Below, one piece after another: positions 43,594 through 51,024 of a stretch of DNA of 55,793 bases. Made by a program: the position numbers and the translations under genes. Numbering within the stretch: the first letter of the stretch is position 1; every line of letters begins with the position of its first letter. The notes under the pieces were generated by a model. That model was not told where the DNA came from. It saw only the letters and a list, made by a program, of their open reading frames with translations, and made no database searches. The stretch is from Aliterella atlantica CENA595. Its GTDB lineage: Bacteria > Cyanobacteriota > Cyanobacteriia > Cyanobacteriales > Chroococcidiopsidaceae. The DNA lies in assembly GCF_000952155.1 (NCBI RefSeq), contig NZ_JYON01000034.1, positions 1 through 55,793 of the forward strand. Direction: 5' to 3'.

Positions 43594-44765
43594 CTTATTC
43601 CTCCAGCCGCAATAAGCTCAACCTCCGACCAAGGCAACGATCTCAGTTGGCTCCACAGCTTAGAAACACCGCCAACAAAATGCACCAAAATGTCGCCATC
43701 GTGTGAATGCGAATATTCCATTAAGCGGCGTTTAACAGCTTCGTCAGCCCACTCCTTCCATCCGCTACCTGGTTTAGTCAAGGATGGTTTTTGCCCAGAT
43801 TTGACGGCATGAACGAACAAGCCAATCCCTGGTTTATTTTTCCAAGTAGAACTTGCCTGCTGAAAATACTCAAAAGCATCATCAACCTTGTCTGGATAAC
43901 GGTCAAGTGCAGAAGCAAGGATATTGTTAAGGCGCAGGCTATCTACTGATTCATTAGTCAGCGCTGATAGCTTGGTTAGTAATTGAGTACGGGCAGGAGA
44001 TTCAAGCGCTGACTCGCCCATTGTTGCTTTATCTGTACGAGCGCTAGTGGGCTGAGAAGGCTGATTTGCTGAGATAGGTGGAGGTAAGCATTTAGTTTGT
44101 TTAGTGGGCGTAGATTGGACAGAAGCAGGCGAGTCTACAGAGGATTCTTTACAGGGCAAACCATCAAAATCATTTTGGACACGATCGCCAGGGGCGGAAA
44201 GATGATCCCGATCTAAATCTATCGGCTCCTTACTTGCCATTTCGTTTTTGGCTAACAGCGAAGTATAGGATCTAGCAATAACCGCCTTGTCCGATCGCTT
44301 TTCTTCTTCCCTCTCCTGGCTGGTAAGAGAGGTAGTTTTAGAAGTAGTAAATGCCGTAGTCTCTGTAGATGAACTGCTCAAAATAGCACTATCGAGGTGT
44401 TCAATTCGAGCAGATCGATCTGTCCGATTTGAACAAATGCTAGAAATCAATACTTCCAGCCGTTGGTAGTTAATGCTGTACCACTTTGTCTGGTTCCAGC
44501 GTTGCTTATCGAACCGCTCGGTCTTGAGCAAATTTAATCCTTCTAGTCGTGCGATCGCTCTACGGATTGCAGATAGACTCAAGAAGGGAAATTGCTCTTG
44601 CCAAGCTTGATAGGTATTGTAAATCCATAGGTAGCCGTTAATCAGGTGATTTGACTTTCCTAACCAATAGTGGATTTGCTGAAGAATAACAGCTTCGTGC
44701 AAGCCAATTTCCTTAGCTAAGTCTGGCGGGATGAGCAAGGGATGAGGAGCAAGAGAGGTCGTCAT
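43590..44765 (-). CDS. Replication-type protein with winged-helix N-terminus
   Basis: I start at the ATG at 44765, preceded by AAGGAGG; the open frame extends further but overlaps the micro-ORF. The 391-aa protein opens with a helix-turn-helix typical of phage and plasmid replisome organisers (EIGLHEAVILQQIHYWLGKS, NTYQAWQEQFPFLSLSAIRR). It has a long Ser/Thr-rich linker and a conserved C-terminal domain (GIGLFVHAVKSGQKPSL, WKEWADEAVKRRLMEYSHS). The role in replication is inferred from this layout and its place at the end of the regulator operon. A broken C-terminal copy lies at 40068-40625. Confidence 0.6.
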   Translation of the reverse strand: MTTSLAPHPLLIPPDLAKEIGLHEAVILQQIHYWLGKSNHLINGYLWIYNTYQAWQEQFPFLSLSAIRRAIARLEGLNLLKTERFDKQRWNQTKWYSINYQRLEVLISSICSNRTDRSARIEHLDSAILSSSSTETTAFTTSKTTSLTSQEREEEKRSDKAVIARSYTSLLAKNEMASKEPIDLDRDHLSAPGDRVQNDFDGLPCKESSVDSPASVQSTPTKQTKCLPPPISANQPSQPTSARTDKATMGESALESPARTQLLTKLSALTNESVDSLRLNNILASALDRYPDKVDDAFEYFQQASSTWKNKPGIGLFVHAVKSGQKPSLTKPGSGWKEWADEAVKRRLMEYSHSHDGDILVHFVGGVSKLWSQLRSLPWSEVELIAAGGIR

Positions 44766-44863
44766 TTGCTTACCTCCTTGGTCAATGCGATTGCTTCCAG
44801 CACTGCGCGAAGCGCAATCGCAACAGAAGCTAATTGGAAAAAGAAACGGGTTAGCTGTCTCAT
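44762..44863 (-). CDS. 33-aa translationally coupled micro-ORF, module B
   Basis: The ATG overlaps the stop of the Ant-type gene (ATGA), and the TGA overlaps the ATG of the replication-type gene. It begins MRQLTRFFFQLA and ends TKEVSK, with AAGGAGG for the next gene inside its tail. The counterpart at 30-101 has the same beginning, ending and junctions but is 10 codons shorter. It may be a real micro-protein or a coupling element. Confidence 0.5.
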   Translation of the reverse strand: MRQLTRFFFQLASVAIALRAVLEAIALTKEVSK

Positions 44864-45657
44864 CTGCCGCCCCCTTCCCCAAGCAAAAGCTGACGATTGC
44901 CTACTTGATAGGCAAACAAGCGTTGGATTTGGGGCAGGAGATGTCGGGGTAGCTTCAGGGTAGGGTGAGCCGTTAATTCTTTTGACCAAGCACCAGAATC
45001 TTTACCTAGTTGCACAGAGTTAAGCCACTGCCAAGTCTGCTCGTTATTTTTGAAGCCCAGGCGCTTAGTTAAATAGCCGATGGTTAGACCGTCACTTTGG
45101 CTCTTGACTCGTCCAGTTTTGGCATCGACAGCGATGGTCTTCTCAACTACTTCGGTGCGGGTAATAACTGCATCTGGTTTGCCAAGAACTAGCTCCACTA
45201 GACCAGAGCCATGCAAAGCAGCGATCGCATTTGTCGCTTGCATCAGTCTTTCCTGACTCTGGGCAGCAGCGGCTTGAGCTTGTGCTAGCTGAAGCTCAAG
45301 CTCCAGTTCTCGAATCCTTGCTGATTGGACTGGGATGATTTCTGCTGCTTTCTTGGCAATCCGTTCGCATTCAAGAAAATAGCGGCGTACTTCTTTACCC
45401 TGCCCAGTGCCAGCCATCATGCCTAGACACTTAAAGCAGTCAAGGGTTAAGCTGATGTATTCGCTAGGACGACCGCCCTGTGGAGTTTTCACCCATTTGG
45501 TTAAATAGTCTATTTCCTGCTCAAAGTTATTGGTTAACTTATTCTTAGCCTTCTGCTTGGTTGAGTAGCCAATCCATTTCCAAGCAGTATCGAAATCTAT
45601 CGGAAACTCATCAGTTGATTGAACTATAGCTAGTGCTAATTCATGCGAAAATTCCAT
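44860..45657 (-). CDS. AntA/AntB-type antirepressor with shared C-terminal domain
   Basis: The 265-aa protein has an N-terminal AntA/AntB antirepressor domain (about 10-95: FDTAWKWIGYSTKQKAKNKL, FEQEIDYLTKWVK, LTLDCFKCLGMMAGTGQGKE). A Q/A-rich coiled-coil follows, then the same 125-residue C-terminal domain as the Rha-type protein at 98-913 (LTIGYLTKRLGFKNNEQTWQ and HPTLKLPRHLLPQIQRLFAY). Antirepressors of this kind counter phage-type repressors. The swap of the N-terminal domain while the C-terminal is kept is striking. Confidence 0.8.
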   Translation of the reverse strand: MEFSHELALAIVQSTDEFPIDFDTAWKWIGYSTKQKAKNKLTNNFEQEIDYLTKWVKTPQGGRPSEYISLTLDCFKCLGMMAGTGQGKEVRRYFLECERIAKKAAEIIPVQSARIRELELELQLAQAQAAAAQSQERLMQATNAIAALHGSGLVELVLGKPDAVITRTEVVEKTIAVDAKTGRVKSQSDGLTIGYLTKRLGFKNNEQTWQWLNSVQLGKDSGAWSKELTAHPTLKLPRHLLPQIQRLFAYQVGNRQLLLGEGGGR

Positions 45658-45730
45658 AAGGCTGTAACCTTTTCGTCAATGGTTAAGGTGCAACTAGGCG
45701 ATCGCGTGTTTTCCAGACAGGGCGATCGCT

Positions 45731-45958
45731 TCAAAGATTTGCGATAAATTCTTCAGTTGTTATTTGGGCTTGGCGGAGAATACCTGCTAACGTTCCGATT
45801 GCTAATTGTTGGCTCAGGGGTACAACGCATCCTACTGTACTTTCAGGCGTTAACTTCTTGAGAACTACATGACTACCCCTTTGCCTCACCTGGACAAAAC
45901 CTAGACGCTCCAAAGCACGAATCGCCTCTTGCCCAGAGATTCTAGGCAGTCTGGGCAT
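45731..45958 (-). CDS. hicA: HicA-type mRNA interferase toxin
   Basis: A 75-aa protein with the HicA double-stranded-RNA-binding-like pattern: SGQEAIRALERLGFVQVRQR and the catalytic histidine in GSHVVLKK, then TLAGILRQAQITTEEF. Length is standard and the active His is present. It overlaps the HicB gene upstream by 17 nt. Confidence 0.85.
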   Translation of the reverse strand: MPRLPRISGQEAIRALERLGFVQVRQRGSHVVLKKLTPESTVGCVVPLSQQLAIGTLAGILRQAQITTEEFIANL

Positions 45959-46160
45959 AGTTAGCCTCGAAGGTAGTAGTAATAGGCAGATTGTTGTCAG
46001 GCAAGGGGAATTCCTCTAGGTAAAGCTCGGTCGCTTCTTTAAGGTTAGCGATCGCTTCTTCTACGTTTTCCCCTTGACTAACTGTGCCAACTTCAGGGCA
46101 GTTAGCAACATATATGTCTTCTTCTTTGTGAATAACGGCGGTAAAAGTTTTAGTAGTCAT
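45942..46160 (-). CDS. hicB: HicB-type antitoxin
   Basis: The 72-aa protein is a short HicB with the partial RNase-H-like fold: FTAVIHKEEDIYVANCPEVG, TVSQGENVEEAIANLKEATE and LYLEEFP. It lacks a separate DNA-binding domain, as is common in cyanobacterial short HicB proteins. GGAGACACC precedes the ATG. Antitoxin-first order. It occupies the variable slot between the XRE and Ant-type genes. Confidence 0.85.
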   Translation of the reverse strand: MTTKTFTAVIHKEEDIYVANCPEVGTVSQGENVEEAIANLKEATELYLEEFPLPDNNLPITTTFEANYAQTA

Positions 46161-46251
46161 GGTGTCTCCTTTAATTTTTCACTTATACCGCTTTCAATTT
46201 GACTTAGACTCCAAACCTGTATAGAAAAAGCAGTACAGAGAAAATGACAGC

Positions 46252-46620
46252 TTAGGCAGATTCCTGTACTTTGGGAACAACAGAAAGGAAAGAGCGGGTG
46301 CGACGGTGCTTGACTTGATTAGCAGAAGCCGATTTCCATTGCGGCATCGACTCAGTAGGCTGCTCTTGTTTATTAAGCGCTTTTTGGTTGCCGTCATCTT
46401 CTTCAGGGATGTATTCAATCAAAACTCCTGGCTGGATTTTATAAGCCTTACAAATTTTCAACAAAGCATCAGAGCCAGGAATATAATCAGCATCTTTATA
46501 TAGTCGGTAGCCTGTGTTCTGTGTTAGACCAGTGTCTTTACAAAATTGATAGCGGCTAATTCCTAGATTATCTACAAGTTCTTTAACGCGATTCCTCAAT
46601 GGCATAGAGTCTATAGTCAT
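46252..46620 (-). CDS. XRE-family regulator, module B
   Basis: The 122-aa protein has a helix-turn-helix at residues 7-62 (RVKELVDNLGISRYQFCKDT, then LTQNTGYRLYKDADYIPG, LLKICKAYKIQPGVLIEYIP) and a basic tail. It is placed like the module-A regulator, divergent from the leader RNA, but is a different subfamily with little sequence identity. It is the likely ligand of the GTATATTAG sites in the intergenic region. Confidence 0.85.
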   Translation of the reverse strand: MTIDSMPLRNRVKELVDNLGISRYQFCKDTGLTQNTGYRLYKDADYIPGSDALLKICKAYKIQPGVLIEYIPEEDDGNQKALNKQEQPTESMPQWKSASANQVKHRRTRSFLSVVPKVQESA

Positions 46621-46650
46621 GTTCTCAATCCTTTAATGTTACTGCTAAAC

Positions 46651-46745
46651 GTATATTAGCACTTTATTACTAATATTAGAATAGTTGTTACCCGAAAAAG
46701 TATTATTAATATATTGACAATAGTAGTGCATTGAGGGTATATTAG
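46651..46745 (+). promoter_or_regulatory. Promoter and operator region of module B
   Basis: TTGACA at 46714-46719 and TATATT at 46738-46743 are 18 bp apart, as in module A. GTATATTAG occurs at 46651-46659 and 46737-46745, and the palindrome CTAATATTAG at 46670-46679. The second GTATATTAG covers the -10 box. These are probable binding sites of the divergent XRE regulator. The operator sequence differs fully from that of module A. Confidence 0.65.
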
Positions 46746-46749
46746 TAGT

Positions 46750-47024
46750 ATGAGGCAAAGGGAAAGAGAGAAGCCCCCACCCGCAACGGAATCCAGAATC
46801 TCACTTCCGATTCAACGACCGAGCCAAAATGAATAGACAAAGGAATAAGGTTGCTGTTGGCTAGACAACAGTGGAACTGGAAACGAAGGTCAGCCTAGCA
46901 CCCACCAGACGAGAGACGAGCCAGGTAGCCCCGCGAGGGGATGAACGCTGATGAGATGCCCTGGTGGAAGAAACTATAGCCTAAGCCAAACAAAAAGCCC
47001 CAGCAGCGACTAACTGACTGGGGC
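46750..47024 (+). ncRNA. Structured leader RNA, copy B
   Basis: The copy shares with 1722-2020 a 33-nt block (46771-46803), a hairpin CTGTTG/CAACAG (46854-46871), and a GNRA hairpin CCCC-GCGA-GGGG (46929-46940) inside an outer stem CCAGG (46921-46925) with CCTGG (46960-46964). The invariant AACGCTGAT is at 46944-46952, and a final hairpin GCCCCAG/CTGGGGC (46997-47024) ends 24 nt before the ATG. Distances between elements match copy A within a few nucleotides although most stem bases differ. That pattern is expected of a folded RNA. Whether it binds a ligand, protein or RNA is unknown. Confidence 0.6.
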
Positions 47025-47048
47025 AACAACTAAAAAATTACTAACAAT

Positions 47049-47645
47049 ATGATGACACAACTAACTGAAGTTCAAACAGTAGAAGCGGTCAACAATCAAG
47101 TATCTACCCCTAAAACCTGGGATAGAGCAACGACAGCAGTAAACATTGGCGATCGCATTTGCATCCCGTTCACTCCGATAATGGAGGTAGTAGATAAAGA
47201 CGTTTACCTCGATGGTAGAGTATGGCTGCTAGTCAAACCGAATAGCGGTTCATATACAGAAGAATGGGTGCTAGACGCAGAGGACGAAGTACAGCAACCA
47301 CTATTTAAGGAAGAAACCGAGTACAAGCAAGGATTTGAACACGGCAAACTTGATGCAGCCAAACGCCTGCCGCCGATATGCGCTCAAGCCGAGTGCCAAT
47401 ATTCTAAAGGCTACCTAAAAGGCTACAGTAGCACCCCAACCCCACAGCAGACAAAAACTCCTACCGCACCTTCTTGGGTGGTGAGATACGATGGTGAATA
47501 CTGGTACAAAGTATGGGTGGGCGATCGCATTGTAGGGAAAGCATCAACCCACGAAAAAGCCGAGCAGTTGGCACAGAAGGCAATCGCTAGTAAGAAGTTT
47601 CAGCAGGAGCATCGGGAGAGAGTGTTAGCGGCATACGCAGGGTAA
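47049..47645 (+). CDS. Hypothetical plasmid protein, paralogue of 2046-2765
   Basis: The 198-aa protein is the first gene after leader RNA B. From about residue 95 it aligns with the module-A protein: GFEHGKLDAAKRLPPICAQA, a CQYSKGYLKGYSS segment, WYKVWVGDRIVGKASTHEKA and the QEHRERVLAAYAG end. The N-terminal part differs. The paired cysteines and conserved tryptophans suggest a defined fold, but no function can be proposed. Confidence 0.65.
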   Translation: MMTQLTEVQTVEAVNNQVSTPKTWDRATTAVNIGDRICIPFTPIMEVVDKDVYLDGRVWLLVKPNSGSYTEEWVLDAEDEVQQPLFKEETEYKQGFEHGKLDAAKRLPPICAQAECQYSKGYLKGYSSTPTPQQTKTPTAPSWVVRYDGEYWYKVWVGDRIVGKASTHEKAEQLAQKAIASKKFQQEHRERVLAAYAG

Positions 47646-47650
47646 TAGCG

Positions 47651-47884
47651 ATGCCATACATAGAACTTCAAGTGATAGAAGCATTCGGCGCTCAATATAC
47701 AGAATACCGCCATGAGCCGGATGCAACCGATGATAAGCCAATTGTTGCCCCTCTGACTTGTGGGCAATGCGATTATTACCAGTCAGTCGGGACGTTGAGC
47801 CAAGGCAATTGCACCCTACTGGGAAAGGCAAGAGCTAGCGGTGATACAGCCTGCCCTCAACTTACTGTAACTGCACCATTTTAA
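47651..47884 (+). CDS. 77-aa cysteine-containing protein
   Basis: It starts 3 nt after the previous stop. The C-terminal part has CGQCDYY, CTLLGKA and TACPQL, a possible zinc site like that in the protein at 54929 (CEQCVYY). The family is not recognised. Probably co-translated with the upstream gene. Confidence 0.55.
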   Translation: MPYIELQVIEAFGAQYTEYRHEPDATDDKPIVAPLTCGQCDYYQSVGTLSQGNCTLLGKARASGDTACPQLTVTAPF

Positions 47885-47912
47885 GCAATAGAAAGACTGC
47901 ACTACATCATCA

Positions 47913-47939
47913 GGCGCTCTGCACTTCACACTGAGCGCC
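47913..47939 (+). other. Intergenic hairpin, module B copy
   Basis: GGCGCTC (47913-47919) pairs with GAGCGCC (47933-47939). The stem is shared with 2789-2817 while the loop differs. It lies 34 bp before the DUF932 gene, as its counterpart lies 34 bp before the 148-aa gene. Confidence 0.5.
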
Positions 47940-47972
47940 CTTTCTACTCACTTACTAAAGGATTTCTCAATC

Positions 47973-49022
47973 ATGAAAGCAGGCAAGACCCTCAGCGAAC
48001 TAGCTCTAGAACTCGAAAGACAATCGGAATCGAAGAGAGACTACATCGCCAGCACTGAACTACTGAAGATGACCGATACAGGCGAGATGGCAATAGAAAG
48101 TGATACCCGCCAGGAGTTGGCAATTACAGACATTGCACACAGCCAGATAGCATCACGGCTAGACATCCCCGCCAAATACTATCAAAGGATGCGTTCTTCA
48201 GCGCCAGAACTACTGGCAGCGAACGTCAACGAATGGTTCTATCAAAAGCCAGAAAGACGCATGGTGCGGACGTTAGACGGACAGATGAGGGCTTATTTGA
48301 GCGAACGTTACCGCCGCCTAGATAATTACGACTTGGCTGAAGCAGTTTTGCCCGTTCTCAAGGAAATGGGCGAAGGACTAAAGATTATCAGTACCGAACT
48401 TACAGCGTCTCGGATGTACGTCAAAGTAATTAACGAGCGTGTCGAGTTAGAAGTTAAGAAAGGTGATGTAGTCCAAGCGGGAATGGTGATCTCAAATTCC
48501 GAGGTAGGCTTGGGTTCGTTGAAGGTAGAACCCCTAATCTACCGCCTTATTTGCGCGAATGGCATGATAGCTCAAGACCACAGCCAGAAGCGCTACCACG
48601 TAGGCAGAAATGCTGAGTCAGATGAAGCTTTGGAGTTGTACAGGGATGAAACACTCAAGGCTGATGACCGCGCGTTTTTCCTCAAGGTGCAAGACACAGT
48701 ACGAGCGGCGGTAGATATTGCCAAGTTCTCGACAATCGTGCAGAGGATGAGGGAAGCAACAGAGCAGAAGATAGAGGGCAACCCAGTAAAAGCTGTAGAA
48801 CTTGTTTCCCAGCGCTTCAACTTTAATGCTGGGGAAAGTTCTGGGGTATTGCAACACCTAATTCAAGGTGGGGATTTATCCGCCTATGGAATGCTTAACG
48901 CAATTACCCGAACTAGCCAGGACTTAGACGACTACGAACGGGCAACAGATTTAGAGCGCGATGGTAGTAGGGTGCTGTCATTACCTACTTCGGCTTGGAA
49001 AGAGATTGCCTTGGCTCAGTAG
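47973..49022 (+). CDS. DUF932 phage/plasmid-like protein
   Basis: The 349-aa protein matches the DUF932 family common on plasmids and phages: ITDIAHSQIASRLDIPAKYY, PERRMVRTLDGQMRAYLSER, YRRLDNYDLAEAVLPVLKE, and ICANGMIAQDHSQKRYHVG. These proteins are near-universal accessory genes of large plasmids; they may bind DNA, but no activity is established. An AAAGGATTT ribosome site precedes the ATG. Confidence 0.85.
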   Translation: MKAGKTLSELALELERQSESKRDYIASTELLKMTDTGEMAIESDTRQELAITDIAHSQIASRLDIPAKYYQRMRSSAPELLAANVNEWFYQKPERRMVRTLDGQMRAYLSERYRRLDNYDLAEAVLPVLKEMGEGLKIISTELTASRMYVKVINERVELEVKKGDVVQAGMVISNSEVGLGSLKVEPLIYRLICANGMIAQDHSQKRYHVGRNAESDEALELYRDETLKADDRAFFLKVQDTVRAAVDIAKFSTIVQRMREATEQKIEGNPVKAVELVSQRFNFNAGESSGVLQHLIQGGDLSAYGMLNAITRTSQDLDDYERATDLERDGSRVLSLPTSAWKEIALAQ

Positions 49023-49089
49023 CAAATAGCCACTCGTCTAGCTGGTGCGATCAACTGTGCCAGCTACAAATCAATGAGGAGATTGTCGA

Positions 49090-49320
49090 ATGACTCAAAT
49101 TGATAATACTCAAAATCTCTCTATCCCAAAATTTCAACTAGGAACGCACGTCAAATGTAATGCCCGTAGCGGATGTAGGCTGCGCGGAGAAGTTGCCCAA
49201 GTCATCGCCATCAAGTATATTACTAGCGAATATTGGTCGGGTTGGACGTACACGATCGAAAACCTATACCTAACTATGAATGTTGGGGAAATCTGGTTAG
49301 ATGCAGCGCCAACCGTTTAG
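49090..49320 (+). CDS. 76-aa hypothetical protein
   Basis: A beta-rich small protein (FQLGTHVKCNARSGCRLRG, then VAQVIAIKYITSEYWSGWTY) with a KOW- or SH3-like look. It has a GAGGAG ribosome site upstream. No family is assigned. Confidence 0.5.
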   Translation: MTQIDNTQNLSIPKFQLGTHVKCNARSGCRLRGEVAQVIAIKYITSEYWSGWTYTIENLYLTMNVGEIWLDAAPTV

Positions 49321-49347
49321 AGGAGCCAAACAGAGTCAAGAAACTTT

Positions 49348-49557
49348 ATGAGGAAGCTTGCATCAATCATGTTTGATACCCCAAACAGCATCCAGTGGTT
49401 AATACTATGCGATCGCGTCAGTAGCCTAGCCCAGATGAGATTTTGTATTTACAATTTACTTGTGGACGGCGGATTTTTATTTGTACGGGCTAAAAGTTGC
49501 GATAGTGAATCTATAAAGCACCTTTTCATTATTAATTCGGAGGGAGAATTTGTATGA
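49348..49557 (+). CDS. 69-aa hypothetical protein
   Basis: A small protein (MRKLASIMFDTPNSIQWLIL) whose TGA overlaps the ATG of the next small gene, which supports its being translated. The start is uncertain; an internal ATG (MFDTPNS) is possible. No family. Confidence 0.45.
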   Translation: MRKLASIMFDTPNSIQWLILCDRVSSLAQMRFCIYNLLVDGGFLFVRAKSCDSESIKHLFIINSEGEFV

Positions 49558-49733
49558 ACCTTAAAGAAATAGACATCGATCAAATTCAAGACTATATTCA
49601 GCAAGAAAAAGGTAAAGGGCGCTCGATTAAAGAGATTGTTAAAGAACTTGCGGAAATCCGTAGTGATGTCACAATCTTGTCCCACGACCCTGTAATTAGT
49701 AAACAACAGATTTTGGCAGCATTAGAGAAGTAA
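49554..49733 (+). CDS. 59-aa helical protein
   Basis: It begins at an ATG overlapping the previous stop (ATGA), with GGAGGGA well placed upstream. The sequence MNLKEIDIDQIQDYIQQEKG, then SIKEIVKELAEIR, is helical and charged, and a terminator follows within 35 bp. The composition is clearly coding. Function unknown; it could be a small DNA-binding or antitoxin-like protein. Confidence 0.65.
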   Translation: MNLKEIDIDQIQDYIQQEKGKGRSIKEIVKELAEIRSDVTILSHDPVISKQQILAALEK

Positions 49734-49765
49734 TATTTAGCAGCACAAATAAATTATTGCATTAT

Positions 49766-49800
49766 AAAACTCTTAGTTATACCAATAGCTAGGAGTTTTT
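49766..49800 (+). terminator. Intrinsic terminator
   Basis: AAAACTCTTAG (49766-49776) pairs with CTAGGAGTTTT (49789-49799) with one G-U pair, ending in a T-run. It closes the transcript that begins with DUF932 or the leader RNA. Confidence 0.75.
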
Positions 49801-49812
49801 ATCATTAATACA

Positions 49813-49905
49813 ATGTGCCAGATTGTAGGCTGCCATAGTAGGGAACAGAAATACTACCACCAAGCAAAAGATGCAGCACTAGCCAGCTTTGAGCGTGAAA
49901 GTTAA
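49813..49905 (+). CDS. Possible 30-aa ORF
   Basis: MCQIVGCHSREQKYYHQAKD then ten more residues. It lies just after the terminator and has no ribosome site, so translation is doubtful. Listed as a weak candidate. Confidence 0.2.
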   Translation: MCQIVGCHSREQKYYHQAKDAALASFERES

Positions 49906-49939
49906 TGCTGAATCTTCAATAATTATTGGAGGCTAACAG

Positions 49940-50068
49940 ATGGAAAGTAGCGCATCTCCAGCATTACTAATGTGTGCAATTGCTTTTTTAGTCCCGTTCG
50001 CACAGATTGCTTTGTTTAAAGCATTACTCAAGTCTGGGGTTAAGGGTGATTTGTCAAATAGCAAATAA
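49940..50068 (+). CDS. 42-aa single-pass membrane protein
   Basis: TTGGAGG lies 8 nt before the ATG. The peptide is one hydrophobic helix (PALLMCAIAFLVPFAQIALF) with a polar tail (KSGVKGDLSNSK). Its clear ribosome site and amphipathic composition make it a likely real small membrane protein. Function unknown; hydrophobic small proteins on plasmids include holin-like and type I toxin peptides. Confidence 0.55.
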   Translation: MESSASPALLMCAIAFLVPFAQIALFKALLKSGVKGDLSNSK

Positions 50069-50092
50069 CAACAAATTTACTGGAAAAACATC

Positions 50093-50404
50093 ATGGATTT
50101 TCAAACGACAGCGATCAATAGGCAGCGCAAACAAAGGATTACGTTAGATATTGATGTGATTGGCGACGAGATAGATTTTGCCAAATGCGAACAAATTGCC
50201 GACAGCTTCGTAGCATTCATTTCGCAAGTGTGGTGGCTAGCAGATCCTAAATTCGAGTTTAGTTGCAGCAGTAAAGTCACAGTACAAGCGCCTCGGCAAA
50301 AGAATCATCAGCAAGTGCAATTGCCGAATACTAACGGTAACGGACGGGCAAAGCAGCCAGCTAAAATGCAGCCGATACTAAGCCAAGCGGGAGTAAAACA
50401 ATGA
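50093..50404 (+). CDS. 103-aa hypothetical protein
   Basis: The first 60 residues form an ordered module (QRITLDIDVIGDEIDFAKCE), followed by a basic, glutamine-rich tail. The TGA overlaps the next ATG (ATGA). It might bind nucleic acid through the tail; nothing firmer can be said. Confidence 0.5.
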   Translation: MDFQTTAINRQRKQRITLDIDVIGDEIDFAKCEQIADSFVAFISQVWWLADPKFEFSCSSKVTVQAPRQKNHQQVQLPNTNGNGRAKQPAKMQPILSQAGVKQ

Positions 50405-50865
50405 GCGAAACTAACGCAAATCCAGCGCTAGCGCACATGGACGTAGCACAGGATGAGATAGCGATCTATGCGACGCTACTAAAGAGAGCGCAGTTGTCTC
50501 TAACGAAGTCCACACAAGCTTTTGAGAGAGCGAACGAAAACTTACTGACTGGCAATTGTCCAACCAGGAAGCAAATAACTCAACAGATAAGGCAGCAGTA
50601 CGCAGCCTTGAACAACCTTACAGATGCAATTGTGGGAACTTTGGACGCACCAACGTTTGCCAGGATGATTGCGACTGCACCAAGGCGATCGCCTATGCTA
50701 CTGGCGTTGGTTGAGCTTTTGCCAGACTCAGAGAAGGATCTGTTGAATACAGCATTTTCTGCTTTGGTTGTACTGGGGAGAGGGGAGATGGAATATTTGA
50801 GTGCAGAACAAGTAGAGTTGGCACAAAAGATTCTGCCGTTAACTTACGTAGAAATAGAAACTTAG
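50401..50865 (+). CDS. Hypothetical protein, paralogue of 2852-3298
   Basis: A 154-aa helical protein sharing its C-terminal half with the module-A protein (DAIVGTLDAPTFARMIATAP, an LVELLPDSEKDLL helix and SAEQVELAQKIL). The N-terminal half here is a coiled-coil-like helix (KRAQLSLTKSTQAFERANEN). Overlaps the upstream gene by 4 nt. Confidence 0.6.
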   Translation: MSETNANPALAHMDVAQDEIAIYATLLKRAQLSLTKSTQAFERANENLLTGNCPTRKQITQQIRQQYAALNNLTDAIVGTLDAPTFARMIATAPRRSPMLLALVELLPDSEKDLLNTAFSALVVLGRGEMEYLSAEQVELAQKILPLTYVEIET

Positions 50866-50889
50866 CAATCGCACAACAGGCAGCAGAAC

Positions 50890-51024
50890 TTGTACTATCG
50901 CAGCATCCAAGAGGATTTTGACAAGGATACCGAAACATTATCTCTGACTGAAGAACAAGCAACAGAAATCTTAAGCAAGGCATTTGACAAGCACGAGTTT
51001 TGGAGTGAAGAAGTATGCAATTGA
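50890..51024 (+). CDS. Possible 44-aa ORF
   Basis: A TTG-started frame (YYRSIQEDFDKDTETLSLTE then EQATEILSKAFDKHEFW) with strongly coding-like composition overlaps the start of the next gene. There is no clear ribosome site, so it may be a truncated gene rather than an intact one. Confidence 0.4.
   Translation: MYYRSIQEDFDKDTETLSLTEEQATEILSKAFDKHEFWSEEVCN

Noticed and set aside
45712..45729. Clustered GCGATCGC sites near HicA as a functional element
   Set aside because: HIP1 octamers are dispersed throughout cyanobacterial DNA, including here; their presence marks the host group and not a local function.
46946..46974. Hammerhead-ribozyme-like core (CTGATGAG ... GAAAC) in leader copy B
   Set aside because: The stem between the two core strings does not pair well, copy A has CTGATATG instead, and no cleavage-site stem is visible. 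The resemblance is probably chance inside another conserved structure.
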